Assembly: GCA_018402455.1 (NCBI GenBank)
Contig: JAGYIG010000005.1
Span: 80,556-144,555, forward strand
Direction: 5' to 3'
Length of the DNA stretch: 64,000 nt
Origin: Opitutaceae bacterium
GTDB lineage: Bacteria; Verrucomicrobiota; Verrucomicrobiia; Opitutales; Opitutaceae
Each line of letters starts with the position of its first letter. Within the stretch, counting starts at the first letter, position 1. The notes under the pieces were generated by a model. The model had not been told where the DNA came from. It did not search any database and saw only the letters and a program-made list of their open reading frames with translations. This document shows, in pieces, positions 52,345-62,753 of the stretch. The position numbers were made by a program, and so were the translations under genes.

Positions 52345-55083
52345 CTATAGGGCTTTAAGCAGTCTTTCGATCTCTTCGGCCTTGCCCTCGAGATCGGCCA
52401 GCTGCTGGCGGGCCCCTTCGATGACGGGCGGCGGCGCCTTGGCGACGAACGCCTCGTTGGCCAGGCGGCCTTTGGTGGCCGCGATGTGCTTGTGGACTGC
52501 GGTGAGCTCCTTGGTCAGGCGGATGCGCTCGGCGGCCGGATCGATTTTAATCCCGGTGTCCAGATAGACGGTGCCAAACGGTGAAACCGCCGCGGGTAAC
52601 GCCACTTCGTCTGCGGTGCGGGTGATGGCCTCGGCGCCGACCAGGCGGGTGAGTTTGGCGAGGTGGGGTTCGAGGGCGATCCAGGCGTCGTCCGGCGCCC
52701 ACACGTGCAGCGTCACGTCGCGTTTTTGAGCGACGGCTTGATCGGCCTTCAGTTGGCGGGCCTGCGAGGTGAACTGCTTGAGTTGGTCGACCCGTTGGGA
52801 GGCTCCGGCGTCAACCGGGCGGCCCCGCTGGGCGAGGGCCGCTGCCAACTGGTCCGCCGTTTCGAGACGATTGTCCTGCAGAAAGGAGCCTTCTGCTCCG
52901 TAGCCCAGCAGGTGCCAGAGCTCCTCGCTGATAAAGGGGGCGAAGGGCTCGAACAGCAGGAGGAACTGGCGGATCACGAGGTCCTGCACGGCCAGGGCGT
53001 GGCCCTTCGCGGCGGGATCCTGCACCCGGGTCTTGGCCACTTCCACATACCAGTCGCAGAAATCGTTCCAGAAAAAGGTGTAAAGCTTCTGGGTGGCGGC
53101 CGCGAATTCGAAGTCGGCGAAGCTCTTTTCCAACGTGCGCATAGCGTCGAACAGCGCGGCCAGGATGGCGTGGTCGTCCTCATCAAATTGGTCGGGTTCG
53201 AGCCGCGCCAAAATCGCAGCGAGGGAGCGGTTGTCGCTCATCTCCCCGCTGAGGGTGCGGAAGCGACAGGCATTCCAAAGCTTGTTGCAGAAGTTTTTGC
53301 CGCCCTCGATCCGTCCCTCGTCGAACTTCACGTCCTGGCCCAGCGGGGCAATCTGCAGGAGGCCGAAGCGCAACCCATCCGCGCCGTAGTGCCCGATGAG
53401 ATCGAGCGGGTCGGGGGAGTTGCCCAGCGTTTTGGACATCTTCCGGCCCTGCTTGTCCCGGACGATGCCGTTGAAGTAGACGTGTTTGAAGGGCAGCCGC
53501 CGCTCGACCGGTTCCCCCGGGCGGGCGAACTCGAGGCCCGCCATGATCATGCGGGCGACCCAAAAGAAAATGATGTCGGCGCCGGTGGCCAGGGTCGTGG
53601 TCGGGTAAAACGCGTCGAAATTCGCCTTCGTTTGCTCCGCCTCATCCGGCCAGCCCAAGGTGCCCATCGGCCACAGCCAGGAAGAGGCCCAGGTGTCCAA
53701 CACGTCCTCCTCCTGCTCCCAATTCTCGGGGTCGGACGGACCGGCGATCGAGACGTGGATCTTGGTCGGATCCTGCAGGTCGGCTTCAGTCAGGGTCTCC
53801 CGGTCGAGGCCCTTGGCATACCACACCGGGATGCGATGGCCCCACCAAAGTTGGCGGCTGATGCACCAGTCCTGGATGTTATCGAGCCAGTTGAGGTAGA
53901 CCTTGCTCCAGCGCGCGGGGTGCATCTGCACCAAACCATCGCGCACGACCTGTTTGGCTTCCTCGACCCGGGGGTAGCGCAGCCACCACTGTTGCATCAG
54001 GCGGGGTTCAATGGGCACGCCCGCCCGCTGTGAATAGCCGACGTTGTTTTCGTAGGGTTTGGCTTCGATGAGATTGCCGCGCTCTGCGAGAATCTGCGCC
54101 GCCTGCTTGCGACCGGCAAAACGTTCCAGGCCGGCGAGTTCGGGGCCGGCGAATTCGTTCAAGGTGCCATCCGCATCGATACACTCAATGATCTGGAGCC
54201 CGTGACGTTGGCCGATCTCGAAATCGACCTTGTCATGGGCCGGCGTGACCTTCAGGGCGCCGCCGCCAAAATCCATTTCGACGGCTTCGTCGGTGATGAT
54301 GGGAATCGCCACCTTTTCGCCGAGCGGGCGCCAAACTTTTTTGCCGACCAAGTCCTTGAAGCGTTCGTCCTTCGGGTGAACGGCCACCGCCACGTCGGCC
54401 GCGATGGTCTCCGGTCGCGTGGTCTCCAGAATCACGTGGGTATGCTCGCCGACCGGCTCCACAAGTTCGTAGCGCAGGCGCCACATGTGGCCCTTGGTCG
54501 GACGCATCTCAACCTCCTCATCGGACAGGGCGGTGTGCGACACGGGACACCAGTTGACCATCCGCTTGCCTCGATAGATATGGCCTTTTTCGAACAGGCG
54601 GACGAAGGCGGTGCGGACCGATTTGCTGTAGCCTTCATCCATCGTGAAATGGGTGCGGCCCCAATCGCAGGAGCAGCCCAGCTCCCGCAGTTGTTGGAGA
54701 ATTTTATCACCCTTTTCGTGCCGCCAGTCCCAGACCCGGGCGAGAAAAGCGTCCCGCCCGAGATCATGCCGCGACTTCCCCTCCTCCTTTTTGAGGTGCT
54801 TCTCGACCATGGTCTGCGTGGCGATCCCCGCGTGGTCCGTGCCCGGAATCCACAAGGCCGCCTTGCCCTCCAATCGAGCGCGTCGAATCAGCGCGTCCTG
54901 CAGCGTGTTGTTGAGCACGTGTCCCATGTGCAGGATGCCGGTCACATTGGGGGGGGGGATGACGATCGAGTAGGTCTCCTGCCCCTCGGCCGCCCGACCG
55001 GCAAAACAGCCGGCCGCCTGCCAAGCGGCATACCACTTGGCCTCCACATCGCGCGCTTCGTAACTCTTGGTGATCTCTGGCAT
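52345..55083 (-). CDS. valS: Valyl-tRNA synthetase
   Basis: About 912 residues from ATG 55083 (MPEITKSYEARDVEAKWYAAW); a longer in-frame start has no homology. Class I signatures: the HIGH box as ILHMGHVLNN, GTDHAGIATQ, DWCISRQLWWGHRIPVWYA, the KMSKS box as GRKMSKTLGNSPDP. The editing domain (about 190-330) is present, and the C-terminal coiled coil ends LADLEGKAEEIERLLKAL, typical of ValRS. It charges tRNA-Val and corrects Thr mischarging. It is divergent from glnD with a 145-bp gap. Confidence 0.97.
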   Translation of the reverse strand: MPEITKSYEARDVEAKWYAAWQAAGCFAGRAAEGQETYSIVIPPPNVTGILHMGHVLNNTLQDALIRRARLEGKAALWIPGTDHAGIATQTMVEKHLKKEEGKSRHDLGRDAFLARVWDWRHEKGDKILQQLRELGCSCDWGRTHFTMDEGYSKSVRTAFVRLFEKGHIYRGKRMVNWCPVSHTALSDEEVEMRPTKGHMWRLRYELVEPVGEHTHVILETTRPETIAADVAVAVHPKDERFKDLVGKKVWRPLGEKVAIPIITDEAVEMDFGGGALKVTPAHDKVDFEIGQRHGLQIIECIDADGTLNEFAGPELAGLERFAGRKQAAQILAERGNLIEAKPYENNVGYSQRAGVPIEPRLMQQWWLRYPRVEEAKQVVRDGLVQMHPARWSKVYLNWLDNIQDWCISRQLWWGHRIPVWYAKGLDRETLTEADLQDPTKIHVSIAGPSDPENWEQEEDVLDTWASSWLWPMGTLGWPDEAEQTKANFDAFYPTTTLATGADIIFFWVARMIMAGLEFARPGEPVERRLPFKHVYFNGIVRDKQGRKMSKTLGNSPDPLDLIGHYGADGLRFGLLQIAPLGQDVKFDEGRIEGGKNFCNKLWNACRFRTLSGEMSDNRSLAAILARLEPDQFDEDDHAILAALFDAMRTLEKSFADFEFAAATQKLYTFFWNDFCDWYVEVAKTRVQDPAAKGHALAVQDLVIRQFLLLFEPFAPFISEELWHLLGYGAEGSFLQDNRLETADQLAAALAQRGRPVDAGASQRVDQLKQFTSQARQLKADQAVAQKRDVTLHVWAPDDAWIALEPHLAKLTRLVGAEAITRTADEVALPAAVSPFGTVYLDTGIKIDPAAERIRLTKELTAVHKHIAATKGRLANEAFVAKAPPPVIEGARQQLADLEGKAEEIERLLKAL

Positions 55084-55228
55084 GACTGTAATCGAAACGG
55101 ACCACGCAACCGGCGCACCCCGCGGCTGGCAAGCGCCCGTTTGCCGGGACCGGCCGGGTTCGGACCCACCGACGCCTCGTTTCGCGCTTTGCCTCCGCCG
55201 GAGAATCTCCCAGCCTCCCTTCTGCCCG

Positions 55229-58039
55229 ATGTCCGAACGCATCAAAAAACACACCCTGGCTCGACTCAACTTCACCGGAGAGGTGTCGGTGGCCGAGCGC
55301 ACCGCCGCGTGTAAGGCGTTCCTAAAATTGGACTTGGGCATGATCAAAGCCGGGCACGCCGCCGGCGCGCCCGGCCACCAGACCGCCCGCGCCCTCGCCG
55401 CGGGGGTGGATATCATGTTGGTCAAACTTTTTGACTACGCGCTGGAGCGCTGGGAGGCCCTCCACGGCAAACTGCCCTCGCCCGTCTGTCTGGTCGCCCT
55501 CGGCGGCTACGGACGCAGCGAGTTGAGTCCGCATAGCGACATCGATCTGATGTTCCTCTTTCCGACCAAGGTCCGCGCCTCCCTCGTGAAGGAGCTCCAG
55601 CAGCATCTGTCGGATGAGATTCTCTACCCCCTCTGGGACTGCGGGCTCACGGTGGGGCACTCCACCCGCACGGTTGAGGAGGTCTTCGCGGAGGCGCGCA
55701 CCGAAAACCAATCCAAGACCGCCCTGCTCGAAGCCCGGCGCATCGCCGGTTCGAAGTCGCTCTTCGCCATGTTTCACAGCGCTTACCGCGCCTACTACAT
55801 GCAGGACGATCCCGCCGGCTACATCGCCGTTCGCTTGCAGGATCAGGCTTCCCGGCGCGCCAAATACGGCGACACGGTTTTCCTCCAGGAGCCGGACATC
55901 AAAAACGGCGTCGGTGGACTGCGGGATTACCAGAACACGTTGTGGATGGCCCAGGTGAAGCTGGACATTGCCTCGCTCGATGACCTCGTCACCGAAAACT
56001 ACCTGCGGCCCAACGAGCTGAAAGCCTTCAAAAGCGCCTACCGCTTCCTGTTACGGGTACGGGCCGAGCTGCATTTTCAGAGCAAGCGTCCCACCGACAC
56101 CTTGGACCTCGAAGCGCAACCCCGCATCGCCCTCGGGCTCGGTTATTCGGAACCCGACATGTTGCGTCGGGTCGAGTTGTTCATGCGCGACTACTACCGC
56201 GCCGCCCAGACCATTTATCGCTCTTCCAAACTGGTGGAAAACCGGCTGGCGTTGAATTTGGAGGCATCGCCCGACACCAAGGTCTCCTTCCGCGAGGTCA
56301 TCCGGTCCCGGCGCTACGAGCGGCAAAAACGCCTCGACGGCTTCATCCTGCGCGGCTCAGAACTCAACGCCTCCTCGCCCCGCATCTTTCGCGATGATCC
56401 GGCGCGGCTCATCCGGGTCTTCCGCCATGCCCAAAGCCTCGGGGCCAAGATCCACTTCGACCTCGAGATGCTTATCCGGGAGTGCTGCCCGTTGATCGAT
56501 GACAGCGTGCGGGCCTCGGCCGATGCCAACACCAGCTTCAAAGCCATCCTCCAAGATGTGGGCGCGGTGTATCCCCAGCTCAGCAAGATGCATGAACTGG
56601 GCGTGCTGGGGCGGTTCATTCCCGAATTCGATGCGCTGACGTGTCTGGTGCAGCATGAGTTCTACCACCGCTACACCGCGGACATTCACACCCTCAACAC
56701 CATCCAGCAACTCGACCACATCTTCACCCGGGGAGACGAGACCAACCTGAAATACCGTCGAGCGCTGCACGAAACCCCGCTGGCCGCCCTCCTCTACCTA
56801 GTCCTGTTGTTGCACGACATCGGCAAGGCGCAGGGGATCCGCGGGCACGCCCAAAAAGGCGTCGCCCTCGCCACCCCGATCCTCCACCGGCTGAACCTCT
56901 CCGAGTCCAACCGCGAAATTGTTCTCTTTATCATCAAAAATCATCTGATGATGGCACGGTTTTGGCAGAAGCGGGATGTTGATGACCCCGCTACTACGGA
57001 AGCGCTCGCCGAACAGGTCGATGATGCCGACCTGCTTCGCTACCTTTACGTCCACACCTACTGCGATGCGTGCGGTACGGCCGCCGGACTCTGGAACAGC
57101 TACAAGGACACCCTGCACACCAAGCTCTACCGCGGCACGCTTGAGATCCTGGTGCTGGGCGACAAATTGGCCAATCGTCACCGGGAGCGCCTCAAGATGA
57201 TCCACCAGGAACTGCTTGCCGTCGAGCTCCCCGGCATCGCGCGGGACGAGATCAATGCTCACTTCAACCTCCTGCCGGACCGATACTTCCTGAATACCGA
57301 TCGGGATGAGATCACCTTGCACCTCACCATGGTGAATCAGCTCCTGCAGACGATCACATCGACCCATTCGATTGGCTCGCTGCGCCCGGTGGTCGAGTGG
57401 CGCGACGACGTGAACCGCTCCCTCACGGTGGTGCACATCATCACATGGGACCGCGCGGGCCTGTTCTACAAACTGGCCGGCGCCTTCAACGCCGCCGGGC
57501 TCACCATCCTGTCCTCCAAGGCCGTATCCCGGACCGACCACATCGCGATCGACACCTTCTATGTGCGCGAACCGGGCAACGGCACCGTGCAGAGCAGAAA
57601 GATGCGCGATCGCTTCGATGCGGCCCTCGAACAGGCCCTGATGCACAATACTGATCTTTTGCCCCAGATTATGGAGCAGGCGGAGAAGCAGGCGGCCGCC
57701 CGACGCTACACCCGCGACACGGGCCGCGCGGAGATTGTGCAGGCCACCTTTCCCCCGCGAGTGGATGTCTACCACGAGTTGTCGATGGAACGTACCATCG
57801 TGGAGGTGCAGGCTCCCGACGCCATGGGCCTGTTGTTCCGCTGCGCCCGCACCATCAGCGAACACCAGTTCGACATCACCTTTGCCCGGATCGGCACCGA
57901 GCGCCACATGGCCATCGATACGTTTTATATCGTCGATGTAAGCCACGCGGAGATCAGCGATCCCCATCGTCTCAAACAACTGCGAGACGATCTGCTCGAA
58001 ATCGTCACCCCCGGTGAAATACCGGCCGCCGCTGGCTGA
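55229..58039 (+). CDS. glnD: [Protein-PII] uridylyltransferase, GlnD
   Basis: 936 residues from ATG 55229 (MSERIKKHTLARLNFTGE); upstream in-frame starts have no homology. Domain order: nucleotidyltransferase with GGYGRSELSPHSDIDLMFL (Asp104 and Asp106 as metal ligands), a linker with LQEPDIKNGVGGLRDYQN, an HD domain with VLLLHDIGKAQGIRGH at about residue 520, and two C-terminal ACT domains (VVHIITWDRAGLFYKLAGAFNAAGL; TIVEVQAPDAMGLLF). GlnD uridylylates PII when glutamine is low and removes UMP when it is high, the nitrogen sensor of the cell. No PII or glutamine synthetase gene is in the window. Confidence 0.95.
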   Translation: MSERIKKHTLARLNFTGEVSVAERTAACKAFLKLDLGMIKAGHAAGAPGHQTARALAAGVDIMLVKLFDYALERWEALHGKLPSPVCLVALGGYGRSELSPHSDIDLMFLFPTKVRASLVKELQQHLSDEILYPLWDCGLTVGHSTRTVEEVFAEARTENQSKTALLEARRIAGSKSLFAMFHSAYRAYYMQDDPAGYIAVRLQDQASRRAKYGDTVFLQEPDIKNGVGGLRDYQNTLWMAQVKLDIASLDDLVTENYLRPNELKAFKSAYRFLLRVRAELHFQSKRPTDTLDLEAQPRIALGLGYSEPDMLRRVELFMRDYYRAAQTIYRSSKLVENRLALNLEASPDTKVSFREVIRSRRYERQKRLDGFILRGSELNASSPRIFRDDPARLIRVFRHAQSLGAKIHFDLEMLIRECCPLIDDSVRASADANTSFKAILQDVGAVYPQLSKMHELGVLGRFIPEFDALTCLVQHEFYHRYTADIHTLNTIQQLDHIFTRGDETNLKYRRALHETPLAALLYLVLLLHDIGKAQGIRGHAQKGVALATPILHRLNLSESNREIVLFIIKNHLMMARFWQKRDVDDPATTEALAEQVDDADLLRYLYVHTYCDACGTAAGLWNSYKDTLHTKLYRGTLEILVLGDKLANRHRERLKMIHQELLAVELPGIARDEINAHFNLLPDRYFLNTDRDEITLHLTMVNQLLQTITSTHSIGSLRPVVEWRDDVNRSLTVVHIITWDRAGLFYKLAGAFNAAGLTILSSKAVSRTDHIAIDTFYVREPGNGTVQSRKMRDRFDAALEQALMHNTDLLPQIMEQAEKQAAARRYTRDTGRAEIVQATFPPRVDVYHELSMERTIVEVQAPDAMGLLFRCARTISEHQFDITFARIGTERHMAIDTFYIVDVSHAEISDPHRLKQLRDDLLEIVTPGEIPAAAG

Positions 58040-58166
58040 CGCCGGCTGCCCCTCCTCGCGCCCCCGGTGCGTCGCCCGGAGTTGAGGGCTGCAGATCCGG
58101 GGGCACCGCGGCTGGCGGGCTCGCAAAAAACTGGCGCCCCGGATTTTCGTCGCTCAAGGCTAAGAC

Positions 58167-59885
58167 GTGGACCTCCCGGCCAATTCCCGATCGCTCGCCG
58201 CTCTCTACCGCGTGGCCACCCTCGCCGGTAGCCGGGAGGAACCCCGCGCGGTGCTGCGCCAGATTCTCCAGATCATCATCCCGGCCGTCGGCGGCGTCTC
58301 CGGCGACGTCTCCTTGGTCAACCCCGACAGCGGCAAGCTGGAGGTCGAACTCGCCAACTCCATCGACGGGCCTTCCGACGAGGCCCTCTCCATGCGGCTG
58401 GGACAGGGCATCACCGGTTGGGTGGCTTTTCACGGTCGCCCCCAACTGGTCAACGACGTGTCGCAGGACCCCCGCTATGTGAAATTCCGCGATCACGTCT
58501 GCAGCGAAATGGTCGCTCCCATGACCGCGGCCAACGGGCAAATCATGGGGGTCATCAATGTCGACGGCGACCGCATCGATGCGTTCACCGCGGCCGACTT
58601 GGACCTGCTGCTCGTGCTCACCGCCGAAGCCACCCGGGTGATGAGCCGCCATTGGGAACTGAAAAATCTGGCCGGCAAGGCCCGCCAGTTGGAGGCCCTG
58701 ATCACCATCGGGCAGTCCCTCGTCTCCCAACTCGAGCCCCAGGAGCTCTACCACAGCATGACTCGAGATGCCCGGCAGATCACCGGCTTCCGCTCCTGCG
58801 GACTATTCCTGCACGACAGTGAGACGGCAACCGTGCGCCTGGTCGCCTACGACGGGCCCACCCCCAACCTGCAGCCCACCACCGCCCTGCCCCTCGATGG
58901 TTGCCTCGTCTCAACCGCCATCCATACCCGCAAGCCCATCGAGTTTACCAACGTGCAATCCGGCGAATTCGGCGATGTCTCGGACTTGCCCCGCGAACCG
59001 GGGTTGCGCTCCATGTTGGCCACCCCTCTCATCATTGAACCCACCGTCATTGGCGTACTGGTGGTCTTCACCAGCGAGATCCATCGCTTCAACAACGACG
59101 AAAAACGCCTGCTCAGCGCCCTTTCCAGTCTCGGCGCCGTGGCCCTGCAAAACTCCCGGCTCTACGCCCGGGTGTTTCAGAGTGAGGCCACCCTGCGCAA
59201 AAATGAACAACTCACCACCCTCGGTCTGCTCGCCGCCGAAATCGCCCACGAAATCCGCAACCCCCTCACGGTGCTCAAACTGCTCTTCGGCACCCTGAAA
59301 CTGGACTACCCGGAGGGAGATCCCCGCGCCACCGACGCCCGGGTCATCACCGAGAAACTCAATCAATTGGAGGGCATCGTCTCCCGCGTGCTCAACTTCG
59401 CCAAGGCTCCCTCCAACCTGCACTCGCGGTGGAATGTGGTCGATATCATCGACGACACCTTGCTGCTCATCCGCCTGAAGCTTGCCCAGAGTCAGATCGA
59501 GCTCACCTTTGAGCGGCCCGCGCCGGCCCTGATAGTCGAGGGCCACAAGGGCCAGCTTCAGCAGGTGTTGCTGAACCTGCTCATCAACGCCACTCAGGCC
59601 ATGCCCCAGGGCGGCACCATCACCCTGGACCTCACCCCCGTCACGCCCCCCGACGGGGGGGCGCAGGTCAGTATCAATGTATCGGATACTGGTCCCGGCA
59701 TCCCGCCGGACATCCGCGGTCGGATTTTCGACTCCTTCCTCTCCGGGCGGCCGGATGGCACGGGGCTGGGCCTGTCCATCGCCAAGCGGATCCTGGCCAG
59801 CCATCACGGTGACATCGTGCTGCGCCAGACCGGCGACGCCGGCACCACCATGAGCATCCTGTTGCCTCTCGCCATTTCCCCATGA
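58167..59885 (+). CDS. GAF-domain sensor histidine kinase
   Basis: The 572-residue protein starts at GTG 58167 and has no membrane segment, so it is cytoplasmic. Order: GAF 1 (about 10-160, with VSLVNPDSGKLEV and GQGITGWVAFHGRPQLVNDV), GAF 2 (about 175-335, FRSCGLFLHDSETATVRLVAYDG), the HisKA domain with the phosphorylated His361 in AAEIAHEIRNPLTVLKLLF, then the ATPase domain with NLLINATQAMPQGG, DTGPGIPP and GTGLGLSIAKRIL. No response regulator is next to it, so it is an orphan. The stimulus is unknown. The next gene overlaps its stop by 4 bp. Confidence 0.92.
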   Translation: MDLPANSRSLAALYRVATLAGSREEPRAVLRQILQIIIPAVGGVSGDVSLVNPDSGKLEVELANSIDGPSDEALSMRLGQGITGWVAFHGRPQLVNDVSQDPRYVKFRDHVCSEMVAPMTAANGQIMGVINVDGDRIDAFTAADLDLLLVLTAEATRVMSRHWELKNLAGKARQLEALITIGQSLVSQLEPQELYHSMTRDARQITGFRSCGLFLHDSETATVRLVAYDGPTPNLQPTTALPLDGCLVSTAIHTRKPIEFTNVQSGEFGDVSDLPREPGLRSMLATPLIIEPTVIGVLVVFTSEIHRFNNDEKRLLSALSSLGAVALQNSRLYARVFQSEATLRKNEQLTTLGLLAAEIAHEIRNPLTVLKLLFGTLKLDYPEGDPRATDARVITEKLNQLEGIVSRVLNFAKAPSNLHSRWNVVDIIDDTLLLIRLKLAQSQIELTFERPAPALIVEGHKGQLQQVLLNLLINATQAMPQGGTITLDLTPVTPPDGGAQVSINVSDTGPGIPPDIRGRIFDSFLSGRPDGTGLGLSIAKRILASHHGDIVLRQTGDAGTTMSILLPLAISP

Positions 59886-60094
59886 GCCTGCCCCCTTCCC
59901 GCCCGCCCTCCGGCCATGTCGGCCGGCAACTGCTCCTGCTCAAACTGGTGGTCGCCGTCCTGCTCGGTGTCGCCTTTTTGATCCTGATCCTGCCGACGGG
60001 CATCCCCAAGCCCCTTCGCATTGGCGTGGCCGTGATCGATGTCATCGCCGCGGCCACCATCTGGCTGCTGGGCGTTCAGCGGCTGAAACGCTGA
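59882..60094 (+). CDS. Small membrane protein coupled to the histidine kinase
   Basis: The 70-residue protein has two transmembrane segments, about 18-42 (LLLLKLVVAVLLGVAFLILILPT) and 46-65 (LRIGVAVIDVIAAATIWLLG), with a basic end VQRLKR. ATG 59882 overlaps the kinase stop (ATGA), so the two are translated together. It may anchor or tune the soluble kinase, but no family is recognised. It is convergent with the HNH gene. Confidence 0.7.
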   Translation: MSLPPSRPPSGHVGRQLLLLKLVVAVLLGVAFLILILPTGIPKPLRIGVAVIDVIAAATIWLLGVQRLKR

Positions 60095-60146
60095 GGCCGG
60101 CTGGCACCGTCGCCTCACCTCTACGCGGCGCGGCGCAGCCGACGGC

Positions 60147-60764
60147 TTACTCTTCCAACTCGACGTTCCAATACGCGAGATCGAGGAAGCCCTTCCAGCG
60201 CTCCCGCTGCTGGTTGTTGAGCACCAGCGAAATGACGGGCCGCCATTTGGGCTTCACCGGCTTGCACACCAGGCGCATCCCGGCCTGATGCGGGAGCCGG
60301 TTGGCTTTGCGGGAGTTGCACTTGATACAGGAGCACACGATGTTCTCCCACGTCGTTTTGCCGCCGCGATCCCGGGGGATCACGTGATCGAGATTGAGGT
60401 CCTCCCGGTCAAACACTCCGCCGCAGTATTGGCAGGTGTCTTTGTCGCGCCGAAAGACGTTGTTGCGCGTGAGTTTGATCTCCCGCCGGGGCAGTTTGTC
60501 GAAGAAGGTGAGCAGGATCACCCGGGGCATCCGCACCGTCGTGCGCGGGGTGTGCACCGCCTCCATCTCGTCGATCGGAGGATGCTCCGCGGAAAAGTCC
60601 ATCCAGTCCATAAACGAAAAGACCCGGAAATCCTCCGGGTCGTGGTGCACCACCGAAGCGTGCCCGCGAGCGAGGAGGGCAAAGGCGCGTTTGGCGCCGA
60701 TGACATTCACCGCCTGCCAGAGGCGGTTCAGAACCAGGACCGGTTGATCTAAGACAGCATCCAC
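60147..60764 (-). CDS. HNH endonuclease
   Basis: The 205-residue protein has a C-terminal HNH fold: zinc ligands Cys111/Cys114 (CQYCGGVF) and Cys146/Cys149 (CIKC), and the catalytic [21 protein letters not shown] with Asp126, His127 and Asn141. The N-terminal half begins [39 protein letters not shown], a domain common to a widespread stand-alone bacterial HNH family of unknown job. Similar genes are usually solitary and not linked to toxin or restriction systems. It stands alone here. Confidence 0.88.
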   Translation of the reverse strand: MDAVLDQPVLVLNRLWQAVNVIGAKRAFALLARGHASVVHHDPEDFRVFSFMDWMDFSAEHPPIDEMEAVHTPRTTVRMPRVILLTFFDKLPRREIKLTRNNVFRRDKDTCQYCGGVFDREDLNLDHVIPRDRGGKTTWENIVCSCIKCNSRKANRLPHQAGMRLVCKPVKPKWRPVISLVLNNQQRERWKGFLDLAYWNVELEE

Positions 60765-60984
60765 GTCGGGGCTTCGAATTAGCCCGCCGATCCCGGCCTG
60801 TCAAGAATCGGGCCGTGACGATGAAGTCACAAACCAGAATCCCAGCCCACCCGGTGGGGGCAGCCACCGGGTCATCACCCGGTTATTTCATCTCGGGTTC
60901 GGCCCCCGAACGCGCAGGCGGACGGCGGCACGCTGGGCGCACCGGGCCCGCCGGCGGATTTCGTGGAATGGGCTGAGCGGGGAC

Positions 60985-62673
60985 TCAACCCGCCTGCGCC
61001 GCGGGCACGGGTTGCAAGGTGACGCCCTTCAAGCGCACCCCAGCCATTTTTTGCAGAACGTCATCGGCCTGGGCTTCGGCCACGTCGACGAGGGAGTGGC
61101 GCTGCTTCAAATCGATCGCCCCGACAATGCCCCCGGGGTGTCGGGTGACTCCTGCGATCTTGCCCACCAAGTCGGAAGGGGTAATCGCCTGCTTGCGGCC
61201 CACGTTGAAAAACAGGGTGACATAGCCTTGTTCGCGACCGGTGCGGCCGGGCCGGTCATAGGCGGGTTTTTCGTGTCGGTCATGCGCAGGAGCACGATCG
61301 GGGGTTTCGTAGTTTTCCTGTTGCCCGTAAGACTCGGCGCGACTCGGCGCCACGGGCGGGGACCCTGGGGGCAGCGCCTCCGCCATGCCGCCCTGCATCA
61401 GGTGAATCAAAGCCGACGCAATCTCGGTGCTGGCGTGGCCCTGTTCCAACAGACGATCAATCGTGCGCTCGTGTCGGGTGTATTCGCCCGCTTCCAGCGT
61501 CGTGCGGAGTTTTTCAAAAAACTTGTTCTCCTTGACCTCCTCGATCTCGTCGATCGACGGGATCCGCCCCCGCTGGATATCTAGTTTCCCGTAACGAATC
61601 ATGCTCTGGAGTTTGTAGATCTCCCGATTCGAAACGAAGGTGAAGGCACGGCCCGATTTGCCGGCGCGCCCGGTGCGACCGATCCGGTGGGTGTAGTCCT
61701 CGGCATCGTTGGGCAGGTCGAAATTGAACACCACTTCGAGGTCGTCGACGTCGAGCCCCCGGGCCGCCACATCGGTGGCAATCAAGAACTCGAAGCCCTT
61801 GCGTTTGAATTTTTCGGTCACGCGATTGCGTTGGGTCTGTGAGATGTCCCCGTGCAACCGATCGGTGGCGTAGCCGCGGGCGTGCAGGAGCTCGTCCAGT
61901 TCATCAACCATGATTTTGGTCGAGCAGAACACGATGCCATGACGGAAATCGTAGCGATCGATCAGTCGGGTAAGCGCCTCCACCTTGGCCCGACGCTGCA
62001 CCTCAAAATAAATTTGCTCCACCTGGGGGGTGTTTTGGGCCGAAGCCTGAATCTTCACCTCCACCGGGTTGTTGGTGTAGCGTTTGATCAGCCCGCGAAT
62101 CGCCGGTGGCATGGTGGCCGAAAAGAACAACGATTGGCGGCCCGGTGGCGTGCCCGCCATCACCGTTTCGATGTCGTCGCGAAAGCCCATGTCGAGCATG
62201 CGGTCACACTCGTCGAGGATCACCATTTTGAGCTCATCGAGCCGCATGGTGCCCCGCTCCATGTGGTCCATCACCCGCCCCGGGGTGCCTATCACGATCT
62301 GGGCTCCCGCCTGCAACGCCCGGATCTGCCGGTCATACGGTTGCCCGCCGTAAATCGGCACCTCCATCACCCCGCGCTTGAAGGCCGCCAACTTGTTGAC
62401 CTCCTCCGCCACCTGCACCGCCAACTCGCGCGTCGGACACAAAATCAAAACCTGCACGCGCTTCAACTTCGGGTCCACCCGCTCGATGGCCGGAATGGCG
62501 AAGGCGGCCGTTTTACCGGATCCCGTGGCGGATTGGCCGACGACATCTCGCCCTTCCAACAAGGCCGGAATCACCGCGGTTTGAATGGGCGAGGCCTCTT
62601 CAAAACCGAGCTTGTCGACTGCTTTGAGCACTTCAGCGGAGAGGCCGAGCTCATTAAAAGGACGTTTTTCCAT
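60985..62673 (-). CDS. DEAD-box RNA helicase with DbpA-like C-terminal domain
   Basis: The 562-residue protein has all helicase motifs: Q motif PIQTAVIPALLEGRD, motif I QSATGSGKTAA, Ia PTRELAVQV, Ib TPGRV, motif II DECD (not DEAD) in ILDECDRMLDMGF, III SAT, V DVAARGLDV and VI HRIGRTGRAGKSG. After a Pro/Arg-rich linker (about 440-485) a small RNA-binding domain follows (YVTLFFNVGRKQAITPSDLVGKIAG), as in DbpA/CsdA-type helicases, which act on ribosomal RNA or at low temperature. It is divergent from a second helicase gene with only 80 bp between the starts. Confidence 0.92.
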   Translation of the reverse strand: MEKRPFNELGLSAEVLKAVDKLGFEEASPIQTAVIPALLEGRDVVGQSATGSGKTAAFAIPAIERVDPKLKRVQVLILCPTRELAVQVAEEVNKLAAFKRGVMEVPIYGGQPYDRQIRALQAGAQIVIGTPGRVMDHMERGTMRLDELKMVILDECDRMLDMGFRDDIETVMAGTPPGRQSLFFSATMPPAIRGLIKRYTNNPVEVKIQASAQNTPQVEQIYFEVQRRAKVEALTRLIDRYDFRHGIVFCSTKIMVDELDELLHARGYATDRLHGDISQTQRNRVTEKFKRKGFEFLIATDVAARGLDVDDLEVVFNFDLPNDAEDYTHRIGRTGRAGKSGRAFTFVSNREIYKLQSMIRYGKLDIQRGRIPSIDEIEEVKENKFFEKLRTTLEAGEYTRHERTIDRLLEQGHASTEIASALIHLMQGGMAEALPPGSPPVAPSRAESYGQQENYETPDRAPAHDRHEKPAYDRPGRTGREQGYVTLFFNVGRKQAITPSDLVGKIAGVTRHPGGIVGAIDLKQRHSLVDVAEAQADDVLQKMAGVRLKGVTLQPVPAAQAG

Positions 62674-62753
62674 CCCTGCCCATAGATCACCTGAAGCACG
62701 GCGGCGATCAGATTAAACTCGCTTCCCCCCATTTTGCCGACGGCCTTACGGGG

